DNA of 64,000 bases from Vigna angularis (lineage: Eukaryota > Streptophyta > Magnoliopsida > Fabales > Fabaceae): contig NC_068974.1 of assembly GCF_016808095.1 (NCBI RefSeq), positions 22,304,825-22,368,824 of the forward strand, read 5' to 3'. The notes beneath the pieces are model-generated. The model saw nothing but the letters and a program-made list of their open reading frames with translations. It made no database searches and was not told the origin of the DNA. Below, piece after piece: positions 36,774 to 49,795 of the stretch; the first letter of the stretch is position 1; every line of letters starts with the position of its first letter. The position numbers and the translations under genes were made by a program.

Positions 36774-37417
36774 ATATGGAAATCCAGAAAGGTTGACATC
36801 ATAGGCGGCAACTTGTAACGTTAACGTCACCAAATTTAGTGCTGAAAATTCAGCTATTACCCTCTTTTTGATCGGCGATAGGGTACTGACAGCAACAAAG
36901 GACACGAATTGGACCTTAAATGAATTGATTTATTGATTCTTCTACTTGGGAAAGTTCTCATGGGAAGGGGCACTTTTCCCTATGGACATATCAAGAGCAT
37001 GTGGAGTGTGATATTATTTCGAAATGGTACAATGGAATGTTCATTCTTGTGCAGTCCGAAAAGATATTTAAAAAGTCTGGATTGCTTCCTATGACAGCTG
37101 GTTGGATTTGATTGACCTATAGTTATAGTCCAGTTAACGTAGTTAAACCACCCATTGACATGGGTGGAATGGCAATGAATGATGCTTGTTTCCATAAGCT
37201 TGTAAAATTTCAAGTGCTAGGGCAAGTGAAAAATTAGTATATTTCTGTATCTGTATTTTCTTAACTTGTTTGAAAAATGTTGATTTTAGTTTTTCTTCTT
37301 CTCTTCATTTATGATCGCATCTTTTATCTTCGCAAACACTTTGTTTGTTAATGTGTTATATAAGTAAATATATTTCGATTATAATATTTATTAGTTAGTA
37401 TTATTATTATTTTAAAA
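36774..37417. other. 3' UTR and flank of the glycosyltransferase-like gene
   Basis: The 3' UTR probably reaches 37250 or so. No other feature seen. Confidence 0.5.
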
Positions 37418-37772
37418 GGTTAAATATGTTTTTATTCTTTAACTTTTAATAAAAATTAAAATAATTCTATTTTTAAATGAGTTAATTTAGTCTTGATTTT
37501 AGAATTGTGTGAATTTAGTTTTTTTAAGCATATTTGAAATTTTAAACGTGTTTCTCAATTAACATTGAAGAAAAAAATGTATTAAATAGTATAAATAATT
37601 CAAATGATATTATTAAATGTATTTGAAACGTTAAATAAATTTACCAAAATTTGGTTAAAAGAACTAAATTTACGTATTTTTAAAACTTATGAACTAAATT
37701 GAATTAAGGTTTCAAAGAAAAACTAATTCTAATTTTTACTAAAAGTTAAGGAACTAAAAATATATTCAACCC
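37418..37772. mobile_element. Small terminal-inverted-repeat element (MITE-like), about 355 bp
   Basis: The left end GGTTAAATATGTTTTTATTC and the right end, reverse strand, GGGTTGAATATATTTTTAGT are imperfect inverted repeats. The match continues over about 100 bp (TTAACTTTTAATAAAAATTA against TTAACTTTTAGTAAAAATTA). A clean target duplication could not be read; flanks share only TTTTAAA. End sequence suggests the same superfamily as 448-1052. Confidence 0.6.
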
Positions 37773-38110
37773 TCTTTTAAATTATGGAATTAAGGTTAAT
37801 GTGTGATATGAGTAAGTTTATTATTAGGATAGATCTATTATGAATTGATGTTGTAGTTCAAATAGTTAGATAAAGATGACATGAGATACATATATCACTC
37901 AAACACCTCTTTTAAATTATGGAATTAAGGTTAATATGTGATATGAGTAAGTTTATTATTAGGATAGATCTACTATGAATTGATGTTGTAGTTCAAATAG
38001 TTAGATAAAGATGACATGAGATACATATATCACTCAAACACATAACATATAAGATGAATTGATGTTGTAGTCCAAATAGTTAGATAAAGATAACATGACA
38101 TACATATATG
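37771..38110. repeat. Tandem duplication, 135-bp unit, 2.5 copies
   Basis: Units at 37771-37905 and 37906-38040 are nearly identical (CCTCTTTTAAATTATGGAAT start). A partial third copy (about 38055-38130) repeats GAATTGATGTTGTAGT and ACATACATATATGACTCAAA. Confidence 0.85.
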
Positions 38111-39937
38111 ACTCAAACATAGAACATATAAGAAAAGCATGAACAATACCTATATGGGTTAATAGTACTTATCTCTTGAAGACCCATGAAAGAAACCCAT
38201 GTTTAAGGATGTAGCCTATGCACTTGATACTAAATGATGGAAATATTCCTTACACAAGTTGAAGAAGACTTCATAGAGAGGATGAGCTGGAAGAGGAAGC
38301 ATGAAAAGATAAGGGATGTAGTCTTTGGAGAGTGGGTTTAGAGTGTTTCTTAAAGGAAGTTTCCTAATGAACTTAGAAAGAGAGACTACAAATGGAAAAA
38401 TATTCTCTATATTATTTTTAGAGTTGAAGTTTACAAATTCTTAAGCACTCCTTTTATAGATGATGGAGTGAACTCAAGACTTAACAAAGAAGAAAAGAAA
38501 AGAATTCAATGACTCAGAAAAGTTTAATAAACTTAGGAGCTTCTTGAACCTTCTTCAAGTGTAGATGCATTATACAAGATCCTTTCACCTCTAAGAAAGG
38601 TTCCTAAGGGTTCCTGAAAGCAAAAGCAAGCACAAAACCTCCCTTGGTTTGCATTCCACTTAAGAAGCAAATTTAAAAAACGATACTGTAGTTTCTAACA
38701 TAATCTGTTTATTTTAGTCGATTACGTAAAATTCATAATGGATTAAATAAGCAAAACTACTATTTTTAAAAAAAAAAGTTACAATTTTAATCGATTATGA
38801 GGTTTTTTAATCGATTAAATCAGTACCTCAAAACCTAAATTGGCCAAAATACAAGCCAAAATGAAATGTAACATTGGCCCAAATACAAGGCCTAAAGAAA
38901 AACTTATTTACATATTTACAAAGCTTAAGATGAGAGATAAGCTAATGCACTATGCTCCACAAAAGTAGAGTTCTTTGAACTCCTTCTTCCTCTTCCATTC
39001 TCCTAACCATAACTCTTGTCAATGGTCTAATGTGGCTTCCTCCATATGGTCCTCCATCACAATGTTGATAAAATATTAATAAATAGTGGGTTTAATTTTT
39101 TGAAATACAAAGACAAATTTATTAAGATAAATCAAAGCAACAATATTTTGTCTTTAAAGTCTTATTTAAGTATTTAAATGAGTTGTCACTAAAAAATAAA
39201 ATAAAGTTTCTAATAGTCTATGTTCAATATTTCAATATTTGAAAAAGAAAAATTAATCAAATAATAAGAATATAATATTTGAACCATCTTTTCCCCATGT
39301 CTCTCAAACAACAAACAAATGTTGAAATATATTTACAGAGTCAAAGGTACCCTACAAAGAGTTTTCTTCCACTTCACGAATTTTCACTACTTAGTACTTG
39401 TCTTTCGAACCTCCTTTGTCTTCTTGGTACTTGTCCTCTATAATGAGTGGGTGAGGTGTCAGTAGAAAATTCTTAGACACTCAAGTTAGTGCTCTGAGTT
39501 AAAGATTAACTAGTCAAAGTATGATTTAATGCAAAAGTAAAGTCTAGACTCAATTAAAATAATATTTATAGGAGTATTTTACTAGCCATGGACCCTTACT
39601 TGAATGGGCTTGATAATGGGCCAATTAGTCCATTAGCCCAATCATCATTTTACCTGTGTGATTTACAACCAATTTTGGCTAAGTCACGTAGTATGTTGAT
39701 GTCTTCGGCAAGTTGGGATATGTATCGATAGGACACACTTGACTATAGTGAGGGGTGTGTCTATTAGCGAATGGTACCTAGTCTTCGATTTTGGAACACA
39801 GTACTTGGTGTATTGCCATTAGTATTTTCTATATAACATATTCAATTTACTCCTTTAGGGTGTAGTCCTCAGTCTTCGATAGACAACTTATCCTTTATAG
39901 AATATTTGATAACTCACATGCAACCTTTAGTGGATAT
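38111..39937. other. Intergenic sequence, possible decayed retrotransposon DNA
   Basis: No gene. Several TTAATCGATTA-type motifs at 38705-38820 resemble those at 48780-49020. Confidence 0.4.
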
Positions 39938-41249
39938 TGTTGGAACAATCGGTACCGATTTTGCGCAGCGGAAATATCAAAACAGAGTACGATACATATT
40001 GTTTAAAAGAAAGGAGGTTGTTCGGTCAATTTTAAAAATGGTTCCTTTAATTTTCTCTTAAACGTTTTATCAAATAGTTGATGTGCAGAAAATGTAAAGA
40101 GTGTAGAGAGTAGAAAAAATCACACAAATGATTTTTATCCTGGTTGGAATCAAAAGATTCTACGTTTAGTCATTAATCACTATGAATAGTGATTAACTTT
40201 TTCACGAAAAATAGTTTTACAGATTACAATATAGTGAATGAAATAAGAATGATAAAACCTTCCTTCGATGAATGAACCGGAAGGAAACTTCCTTCGACAA
40301 ACGAACCGGAAGCAAGCAGCGAACACTTTCCTTCGATAGACGAACCAGAACAGTGCAACAAATATCTCCCTTCGACCAACGAACCAGAAGAAAACAACTT
40401 TACCAACTTGAAGAGAACCGCTCCAACCTTTAACACACAAAGCGCGAGCTTCTCCTATTCACAAGACTTGACAAGAGTAATGAACTAACACTTGAGAACT
40501 TCGTTAGATCACACTATATTCTCAAATGACCTAGATGCCTTTCTAAAGTGTTTGGCAAAGGTATATATAGCCTACTGGTCCGAAACTGAAGAGATGCATT
40601 ACAACTGCCAGTGATAATCAATTATTATAAGTGATAATCGATTATTTGCGAGACTTGGAATAATTTAGAATATTTATTCTTCAACCGATCGGTTCCAGTT
40701 CTTCACCTCCTTCTACCATTCGGTTTGAGCTCTGATTGCCTTCTACCGTTCGTTTGAGTTTGACACCGTTCGGTCTTCAACTTGTGTTCGACCAATGTTA
40801 GTGATCGTTCGGTATTACTGAGTTTCGCTAATGTTCAACTTCGTTCGGTCCTGAATTGTGTTCGGCCAGTGTTAGTCTTGATCGACCGTTCGATTTTCTA
40901 GCTGTATTCGGCAATGAACAGTGTTCGGTCTTTATCTATTATATGTCGTTCGACCTTCAACTGTTGAGTGACCGTTCAACCTTAATTTGATACGATCGTT
41001 CAGTCATGGTCATGCCTTCCACTGCTTGGTCTTGGTCATAACTTTACCGCTCGGTCCTAAGTTCTTGGTCATGACTGCTCGTGTCCTTATTGCTTGGTCT
41101 TGGTCATGAAGTATACCGTTCAGTCTTGATGTCTTCTCTTATGCATAAATGCTTTTAAACTCTCATACAACAGAAGTCTTCTTATTCTTCACTTTGTAAC
41201 ATCATCAAAATCATTATCTTCAAGATACCAATGCTCCTTATTGGTAACA
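39938..41249 (-). repeat. 3' LTR (1,312 bp) of the Sirevirus-like element
   Basis: Begins TGTTGGAACAATCGG and ends TTATTGGTAACA (plus strand), i.e. TG..CA. On the minus strand it is preceded by AAAAAGGGGGAGAT, a polypurine tract. The part 39985-40515 is repeated at 46413-46937. The part 40680-41120 holds about 15 scattered GTTCGG/GTTCGA-type words. Confidence 0.85.
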
Positions 41250-42780
41250 ATCTCCCCCTTTTTGATGATGATAAAAAATTCCTTGTTTAAAAGCATCTTT
41301 GTGAATCTGCATAAAATACAAACTTGCAAACAGGTTAGTAGTAACTGCTCTAGAAGTTTGTTAAGTTTGTTCTTCTCCCCTTTTTGATCATAAGCATAAA
41401 GCATGTAGAAGTACTCCCCCTCAAAATGTTCTCCCCTCAACAAATCAAATTATGTAAGAAATGATAATAAGAGAAATTTAATGTACCATATGAACCGTCT
41501 GGTTTAATTAAAAGAGAAAAACCAATTACTGTGTAATTCTTAAAAACTGTTCGGTAACTAACGTAGTTCTCCTTGTGTACCACATGAACCGTTCAGTCGG
41601 TATCAGTGGAGCATGCGTCGTTCGGTAAATATTCCAGACCCCATCTAGCATATCCTCCTATATCTTAACAAAATCAGTTTTGAGTGCATGCTAGGATAAT
41701 CGACTATTCCATGCAATAATCGATTAAATACGCTAGACTTACGAAAAATTAAAACTTTTATGAATTTTTTACTTATAAGACATAGTTACTTCTCCAAATT
41801 CTCTTCTAAGGTTATAAAGTAAAGACACCCCCTTAAATATGCAATTCAAATTCAGTTTTCAGCATACTCAATTAACCCATGAAATCGACAATTACTTTTC
41901 AAACAATGAAGATATTAATGATTCAACAACCAATTTATAAACTAAAATGAATGCAACAGTAGCTCAAATGGATATGATCACAGTTGCTACAGGTTTAACA
42001 TGAAAGCATTTAAGCTAGCACAATCAGTTCCAAAAACTAACTTTAACAACACAATTTACAACTTCCCAAACAACAACTATGATTCATGCACTCTCATATC
42101 CCATTTTGTTCAACCCCATGAATTCAGCTCTGCATATCAAAACATCATATACAAAAATTAAAACAACAATATGCAATAATCAGATTTAATTCAATAAAAT
42201 TGTTTATCTTGGTTCAATGGATTTTATCCCCCAACTTAATCAACTACACTCAGGCTTCTCAAACAGGATTTGCTAGGCAAAGCTATCAGACACTAGAGAC
42301 AAAACATGACAACCACAAATTTATAAATAAGAAATAAAAATGCCAATTCAATCATCAAATGACTTAATAATCCAAAAATACCAATGGAAATCTATCAGCC
42401 AGCTTATTCAATTGAATCTTTCATAGCTTTTAATGCTTGATAGAGATTACACCAAGGCTAACTTCAAAGTACTCATGAAATTAAATACTAAACCAGTTAA
42501 ACATAGATTTAATTTACAATTTAAAAATAAAGTACTGAAATAACAATGCACATGACTAAACATGACAAAAATCAAATTCAGCACATGAATGTCTCAAATA
42601 GATGAATTTTACTAATTAAAATGTGTAAATAGACAAGAACACACAACAGGATGAATGAACCAGTGATGGACATATCATTTGCCCAAACAAAAATGAATAT
42701 AACAATAATCAGATAATGGAAGATCAAAAAGATAAGTAGAACAAAGTGCAACAACACTGTTCAAACAACACTTAGCTCAA
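41250..42780. other. Non-coding internal region of the Sirevirus-like remnant
   Basis: AT-rich, starts with the polypurine tract next to the LTR, and has no readable pol sequence on either strand. Confidence 0.5.
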
Positions 42781-43135
42781 TCACATGGAGCTCGAACCAA
42801 TGCTTTGAATGCCATTTGATGGAGTCACTTTCTGGCCTAGAGCATCAAATCCAAAAGCAGAATACCATGGAGTTCTCCTCTCCTTTTGAGAACTTAACCT
42901 GCAAAACCAACCAAGAGAGGTTTGGTCCCCCACAATATCATTTGGGTCCTTGGGGTTAGTACATGTAAGCAAACATCATTTCACAACTTTAACCCATGCA
43001 TGTTTTCCATTTGGAACTCCAAAATGTTTACTGTTGCCTTTGTTTGATGTATGACCATGTCTCATGCAATAAAAAAACCAAACATCATGCACCTTATTTT
43101 CACAAAAGTCCCTTTTTCAACCCAACACTAGTACA
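42781..43135 (-). pseudogene. Sirevirus-like gag C-terminal fragment
   Basis: Minus strand reads FYCMRHGHTSNK, then FGVPNGKHAWVKV and, after a stop, LTCTNPKDPNDI. This resembles the second zinc motif and linker of Sirevirus gag. The CACTA element at 43136 cuts it from the rest of gag. Confidence 0.65.
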
Positions 43136-44009
43136 AAAATCGCGTACAACGTAGAATATATTGGGCTTTTAACGGCGAATTCGCGAACGACGTCATATCA
43201 GGAGAAGTTAAATTTACGTCAAATTTTGTTAATATACGACGTTAGCTTAACGTCGAATTTTGTCAATATTCAACGTTAATCAATTTTTTTTGTTTTTTTT
43301 TAATTAATTCTGATCCTTTTTTACAACTCTACGAGACTTGAAAAGCAAAAAAATAACAAATTTCAGTGTTTCGTATTTTATAAAGCATGAACTATGAACG
43401 TGTAGTGTAGTATGAACAACAAACAAGTTCAATCAAACAACAACAACAAACAAGTTCAATTAAACAACAACAACAAACAAGTTCAACATAAAAAACAACA
43501 AACAAGTTCAACAAATAAGTTCTCCAAAACGAAAATGAAAAAACTAACCTTCAAAAGGTGTGTTCGTCGGAATAAAGTTTCGTCACAATGAGAGAGGAAA
43601 CAGTATGTGGCTATGAAGGACAAGAGCACAAAAATAATCGGTTAAAACAAACAAAAATCATACATAAAGTAATTAATTAACATGCATTTGTATCAAAAGA
43701 AAGAAAGATTATATGTGATGCTCGTCAAACTTCGTTCGAGAAAAGTTTGAGAAGAGAAGAAAGTATCGCGCGTTAAGATAAAGTGAATGAATTTTCAATC
43801 TCCCGCTCAAATTTTTATTGAATTCACTACCCTTTTGACATCGAATTTAAAAGTCATTCGACGTTTTATATCCTTTTACGTCGAATTACAATTCTAAATG
43901 ACGTTTAATAATTGCATTTATTTACAAAAATGCCACCGCTCGTTTTTAATGTTGGTTATTCAGTGGTTGGACGTTGAACGTGTGACGTTATATGTTGTTT
44001 TTGTACTAA
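43136..44009. mobile_element. Non-autonomous CACTA element inside the gag remnant, TSD CAA
   Basis: Starts CACTAGTACAAAAATCGCGT and ends TTTTTGTACTAATG, an inverted repeat with one change, flanked by CAA at 43133-43135 and 44010-44012. ACGTCGAATTT-type motifs repeat in both subterminal regions. 874 bp, no transposase. Same family as 9649-9937. Confidence 0.88.
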
Positions 44010-44905
44010 TGCAAACTCTACGAGTTCTCTTAACTTTTGACTTTTTATGATGATGCATGTTTTTATTTCTAACATTGCTCTTTCTAAAACCATTTTGAAC
44101 ATGTAAGACACACTTGGTTGCTTTAGAAAGTAAATTTTCAAGTATGTTTATGTCAAACATGTGACTTTTACAAGATAAACACTCAACATCTTTTTCATTT
44201 GCATTAGATTCAGTCAACTTAGTTTCAAGATTATTAACTTTATTTCTTAAAACTACTTCTTCATCTAATGCTTTTTCATATTTCAATTTTAATTCATTAT
44301 GTTCTTTCTTTAGCTTTTTATGAGCAACATCAAGTTTTTCAGATTCATTCATCAATTCAAAGAAGGCTTTTTCCAAATCTAACTCATTATATTCAGAGCC
44401 ATAATCACTTACTTGGCTTCCAGCTTCTTCTGAGTCAGCCATTTAAAGATTTGCTTCCTCATCTGAAACACTTGAGCTACATGAGTCATTATCATTCCAA
44501 GCAATGTAGGCCTTCTTCTCTTTGTGAGTTTTCTTTTTCTTTCTTTCTTCACTTTTCTTGATGTTTGGACAATCAACTTTCACATGGCCTCTTTCACCGC
44601 ATCCATAACATTTAAAGCTTGATGGGGAGCCTTGATTATCCTTCTTTTTCTTCAAGAATTTGCTTCTAGATGATTCATTGTTGGCCATCAAGCACAAATT
44701 TTCTTGTTCATTAGAATTGCTTGAGCTTGAGGAGTTTGATGTAGAGCTTGAATTCGAACAGGTTAACTTAGCCACATTCGAGACTTCATCATGAGTGACT
44801 TCTAAAAATTCCCACATTTCCTGAGCACTTTTATAAATAGAAACCTTAAAGAATTCATCAAGGGTTAGTGCAGATAAGATTATATTTCTGGCCTTAACAT
44901 CATAT
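44010..44905 (-). pseudogene. Sirevirus-like gag central fragment with zinc knuckle
   Basis: Two adjoining minus-strand pieces in one frame, separated by a stop at 44443: 44443-44817 contains FKCYGCGERGHVKVDCP (CX2CX4HX4C) and a Lys-rich then KKAYIAWNDNDS stretch; 44010-44442 is an acidic coiled-coil-like segment (LEKAFFELMNESEKL, KLKKEHNELKLKYEKALDEE) ending in the CACTA element. Gag forms the particle shell and packages RNA. The stop and insertions make it non-functional. Confidence 0.75.
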
Positions 44906-46193
44906 TGTTAACACTCGACAAGTGTACCGAATCGTATCAAGGAATAATAAAATGGTAAGACCAAGTATCGTTTCCCAAAGGACTCACGACCTAAACAGTT
45001 ATGTGATTTGTTGATTAAATTGGACTTGTAAACGAAATCTTGTAAGTTTAGATTCAAATACTGAAAAATAAATATGAATGCATTTGTTAATCAATTGGAT
45101 TGAAAGAAGAAAAAGTGATTGATGTAAAATATGAATGATTATGTTGTTGGGGTTTCTGATTCATCCTATCCACTCTCATGTATTCAAGAATTCATTTTTC
45201 TTCATTAATGTTAATGTCACTTTCTAATTTACCTTAAACCCGATGTCTCGGTGAAGAAAGCCTACTCCTAATCACTAGTTTACAATGTATTGTCTTCTAA
45301 CAATTATTCATGCATTACATTCGCATAGAAGGTTAAAGGCAACCAATCCTCCTATCCCTATGTCTAGGTAATATTGCTCTTGGGAGAATTTCCTCAGTTC
45401 TATATGTACTTATGTGTGTCCATACAAATAACATCAATGATCATGCAATTGAATGAGTTAAACAAAGAATGCATAGAGTATAAAAGAAAAACCCTAACAA
45501 TTAATGAAAGAAAACATATAGAATATAAAACTAATTCAATACATGAGAATTTCAAAGGATTACATCGGTTCCCCAACAGCAATGAAGGTTTAGTTCACCA
45601 TAGACATGGTGAAACTAGATGAAAAACAATGAAAAAATGAAAGATAGAGCCCTAGAAGTTGAAGAATAGAGCTTGAGCATCCAAAATCCTCCTCCAAGGG
45701 GTGAAGAAAGTGTGATTTCGCCTCTTTCTAACCAAAGATACTAACCCTAATTCGACTAAAACCTTATATAGTTTCCTAAAAATTACAGAAAATAGGCCAA
45801 GCCCAAATAAATGGCACTTAGCGGCACTTTTGGCGCTCGGTGGTAAGTACGAGTCTTCAGAATTGACGCTCAGCTGTAGTTTTGGCCCTCAACAGTGACT
45901 GCGGGACTTCAGAATGCCGCTCAGCGGTAAAATTGGCACTCAACGGTGACTGTAGCTCTTCTTTTGTGCACCTTCACTTCCTTTCCTGAGTCCAGCTCCT
46001 TACTACTTCAACTTCTTTCATCTAATTCATCTTAATTCCTGCGAAAACAAGGAAAACCAAGCATAAAACCCATCCAACTCTCTTATTTCCAAAACTTAAG
46101 CAGAAACATGATTCCAAGCTAATTTCTAAGTCATAAAGGTTGTCTTTAAGGTCAAAATTAAGTATAAAAATAACAGTTTTTCAATTGTTATCA
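44906..46193. mobile_element. Solo LTR (1,288 bp) nested in the gag remnant, TSD CATAT
   Basis: Begins TGTTAACACTCGACAAGTGT and ends CAATTGTTATCA, flanked by CATAT (44901-44905, 46194-46198). The gag frame resumes on either side. Same family as 16253-17528: shared start pattern, length and a GGCGCTCA-containing block near the end (about 45830-45950). Confidence 0.88.
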
Positions 46194-46412
46194 CATATTG
46201 TGCCATTTTTTTTCATCCACAGTCCACAAAAAATATGGTTTTTCTACTTCCACATCATCAACTGTATTTTTAGGAATATAAGGACCATTTAGTACAGCTT
46301 CCCAGATGCCTCTGTCAACAGACCCCATAAAAATTTCCATTTTGACTTTCCAGAAGGCATAGTTATCACCAGTAAAAAGAGGTGGTATGTTAATGGAAGC
46401 ACCCTCAGCATA
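46194..46412 (-). pseudogene. Sirevirus-like gag N-terminal fragment
   Basis: Minus strand reads PPLFTGDNYAFWKVKMEIF, then VDRGIWEAV and PYIPKN, the usual start of copia/Sirevirus gag. It is bordered on the right by LTR sequence without a leader. Confidence 0.7.
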
Positions 46413-46937
46413 TATAAAGTACGATACTGATTGTTTAAAAGCAAGGAGCTTGTTCGGTCAATTTTAAAAATGGTTCCTTTAATTTTCTCTTAAACGTTTT
46501 ATCAAACAGTTGATGTGCAGAAAATGTAAAGAGTGTAAGGAGTAGAAAAAACACAAATGATTCTTATCCTGGTTCGAATCGAAAGATTCTAAGTCCAATC
46601 GTTAATTACTATGAAAAATGATTAACTTTTTCACTAAATTACAGATTGCAATATAGTGAATGAAATAAGAACGATAAAACCTTCCTTTGTCGAACGAACC
46701 GGAAGGAAACTTCGTTCGACAAACGAATCGAATGCAAGCAGCAAACACTTTCCTTCGATAAACGAACCGAAACAATGCAGCAAATATCTTCCTTCGACCA
46801 ACGAACCGGAAGAAAACAACTCTGCCAACTTGAAGAGAACCGCTCCGACCTTTGACACACAAAGCGCGAACTTGTCCTATTCACAAGACTTGACAAGAGA
46901 AATGAACTAACACTTGAGAACTTCCTCAGATCACACT
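46413..46937 (-). repeat. Truncated 5' LTR copy of the Sirevirus-like element
   Basis: Matches 39985-40515 of the 3' LTR with many substitutions (for example CCTTCCTTCGATGAATGAAC versus CCTTCCTTTGTCGAACGAAC). Both ends are missing. Confidence 0.8.
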
Positions 46938-49740
46938 GTATATATTGTACGACTTAAATTTATACGACTTAAATGTATATATCTATTTCTTTTTATTATT
47001 GTAAGACTTAAATTTATAATTAAATTCAACCAATTATTTATTTCTCTTCAATATATAAATAATAAATATATATATAATAAGTATATATTTACTAATTATA
47101 AAAAAATTTAATGTGAATTTTATTAGAATTAATCCAAAATTCTTATCTTTTGACTAGACTTCATGTTTGTTTTGTCCTGTTGGAGACTTTATCACAATAA
47201 ACTACGTATTGCTTTATTAAATATTTTAAATTTTCTTCTATATTGATAAAATTAATAAATAAATTATAGTCAATAATTGTATTAAACTATATATATTTTA
47301 TTTAATAGCATAATTATAAGTATGATATAAAAATATTAATTTAAATATAATAAAATTAAACATATTAGACTATCTACTTAAATATCTAATTTTATATGTG
47401 TACATAAATAATATTGTTTCTAAGAGTTAATTAAAGTCTTGTAGTAGGACCAATGTAAGATCCGGGAAGATAGGAGTCTAAAAAATAAGGTAGTCTTGAG
47501 ACTTTGGTGTTATTTTTAGGTAATTAGTGTTCTTGAGTGTACATTTTTATTAGAACATAATTGTTATGTTATTTTATTTATATTTTGGCTTAGGAAAAAA
47601 AAATTCTCTTACCTTTTATTAATTAGGTGCAGAAATTAAAATAGGAGGGGGAAGAAAAGAAAGAAATTAAATAATGTGGGAATTTAATAAAAAGATATTA
47701 TATAAATCTTTTTGAAGATTTAGTTGTTGTTATTTTAAAAAGTAGTGGAAAGAAAATAAGGGATATAATCTTGAGATTAAAAGAGATATTATTATTAGAA
47801 AAGGATATTATTAGATATTCTTAAATATTATTATATAGTTAACTAAAAGCTATATTGAGATATTATTATATACAATTAGATATTATGGCTAGATAACAAT
47901 AATATATATTATTAATAGAATTGTCATAATTAATTATAATAAAAAATACTAAGATAGAATATATTATTTTTGGACTTATCAGGATTAATTAAGTTAAAGA
48001 TAAATTTATTTTATCTTATGTATATCTTTTATTTTAACATGTTGTTATTACTCTTTATGGGCTTTTATTATAAATAGAGTACCTTATGTATATTTTGCAC
48101 ATAGTTGTAACTATATTAGACACCTATAGAAACTTTGACCATTAGAAAAAAAAGACAAAAACTTTGAAAGTGAGAGGAAAGGATAGACGAGAAAGTGTAA
48201 CTATGTTGGAGAAGATCTTTGGGCATAGAAAAAGCCTTAGGATTGGCCAAGGTATGGGGAAACTCACCTTTGTTTGTTTATTGTTGTATGTTATATGTGT
48301 TCTTGGTTATTTTGATTAATAATCCTTGTTTGATATATGTTTATATGATTATGATTATGGTTGTATGTTGCTATTGTTAGGTAAGAGTTTATGTATGCAT
48401 GAGCATAAGGTTTATATAATATTTGTGTTGGATTTTTCCTATGAATATATTATGTATGTTTTGTTGGGTTATCCCAACAAAATTTTTGATGTTAAGGGAG
48501 AACAAAATTATGATGTTTGAGAGTTTCCATGCATATATATATATGTTGTAAGAGTGTGATAATAATCATATGCAATATAATTGGGTTTTATTATAACATG
48601 TCAATGATTGGATTGGATATACCAAGTGATGTATTATATGTGTTTGAGTATGTTTACATGGGTATGTGATGCTTGAATGCATGTATGATGTGTTAAGTAT
48701 GTTTTCAAATGATTTAGGGTTCATGTATGTATGTTTGGAATGCTTGAATTATGTCCATGATGTGTTTCGTTGTGACAATAATCGATTATCATTAGTTATA
48801 GTCGATTATCTACACGTTGATGTGAAGTATAGTTGGGAGAATAATTGATTATCTAGGATGATAATCGATTATCCTTTTATGTGTGATGTATTTGTTGAAT
48901 TTTATCTAAGATAATCGATTATTAGAAGTAATAATCGATTATCACAGTGTGTTTTTGTGTAATATGAATCGTTTAGGTAACAATCGATTACAACTTGTGA
49001 TAATCGATTATCCTAGTATATTTTTTGTTGGAAAAAGAGCGTTTTGATGAAGAATGAACGTGGACAAAGCCTAAGGAGTTATGGAATGAGATGATGGTCT
49101 GAGAATGAGATTAGTGGTTATGTTTAGGGTCCAATTTGACTTGTGGTTATGGTTAGAGAATGAGTGAGTGTTCGGGTGTACTTGAGTATGTGATTGATGA
49201 GCATGAGAGTGGAAGAGAAGTCTACTTGTTGTACCTAATTAATCTCAGTGCTTTTTGCGGATAGGTGATTCCTTTTGCGTTGTGTGCATTGGAAGGGTTG
49301 TTGGGGTATTGAACCTTTCTTATGTGGAGGTGAATGTGCTTCCTTGTCCTTGTGTGGCAGGATTACATGTTTCTCAGCTGGATTGCGGGACTACTCAACC
49401 ATATCTATATGGGGAATCTATACATTGGACTATAGGAGTGACTAAGTTGGTGAGGTAGGGTAGTATGACTGATTCTTTTCACTATGGTCTTTATGGTACG
49501 ATGATGCTCATGATGTTGTTCATGATTAGAGTAATCATGTTGGTGGTGTATCTATGATGATAATTGTATGATCCGGATAAAATTAAAATATCTTTTATTT
49601 TTATTTCTATATTTATAATATTAGTATAATTATTTATAGCATGAAATTGGGAAATAAAAGTATTTAAGAGTAATATGAAAATTTAATTAGTAAAATTAGT
49701 TATTTTAGTTTAAACTTTTTAAGAACAAGTTTATATATTA

Positions 49741-49795
<55 letters not shown>

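Larger units (their letters stand above)
39938..46937 (-). mobile_element. Sirevirus-like copia remnant with two nested insertions
   Basis: A complete 3' LTR (39938-41249) precedes an internal region read on the minus strand and a truncated 5' LTR copy (about 46413-46937). Gag pieces can be followed from 46412 leftwards but are cut by a solo LTR (44906-46193) and a CACTA element (43136-44009). The zinc knuckle CYGCGERGHVKVDCP and the downstream KKAYIAWND segment are the pattern of Sirevirus-lineage (SIRE1-like) gag. No protease, integrase or RT was found in 41250-42780, so pol is deleted. The 5' LTR abuts gag with no primer site, a second deletion. Old and non-autonomous. Confidence 0.8.
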
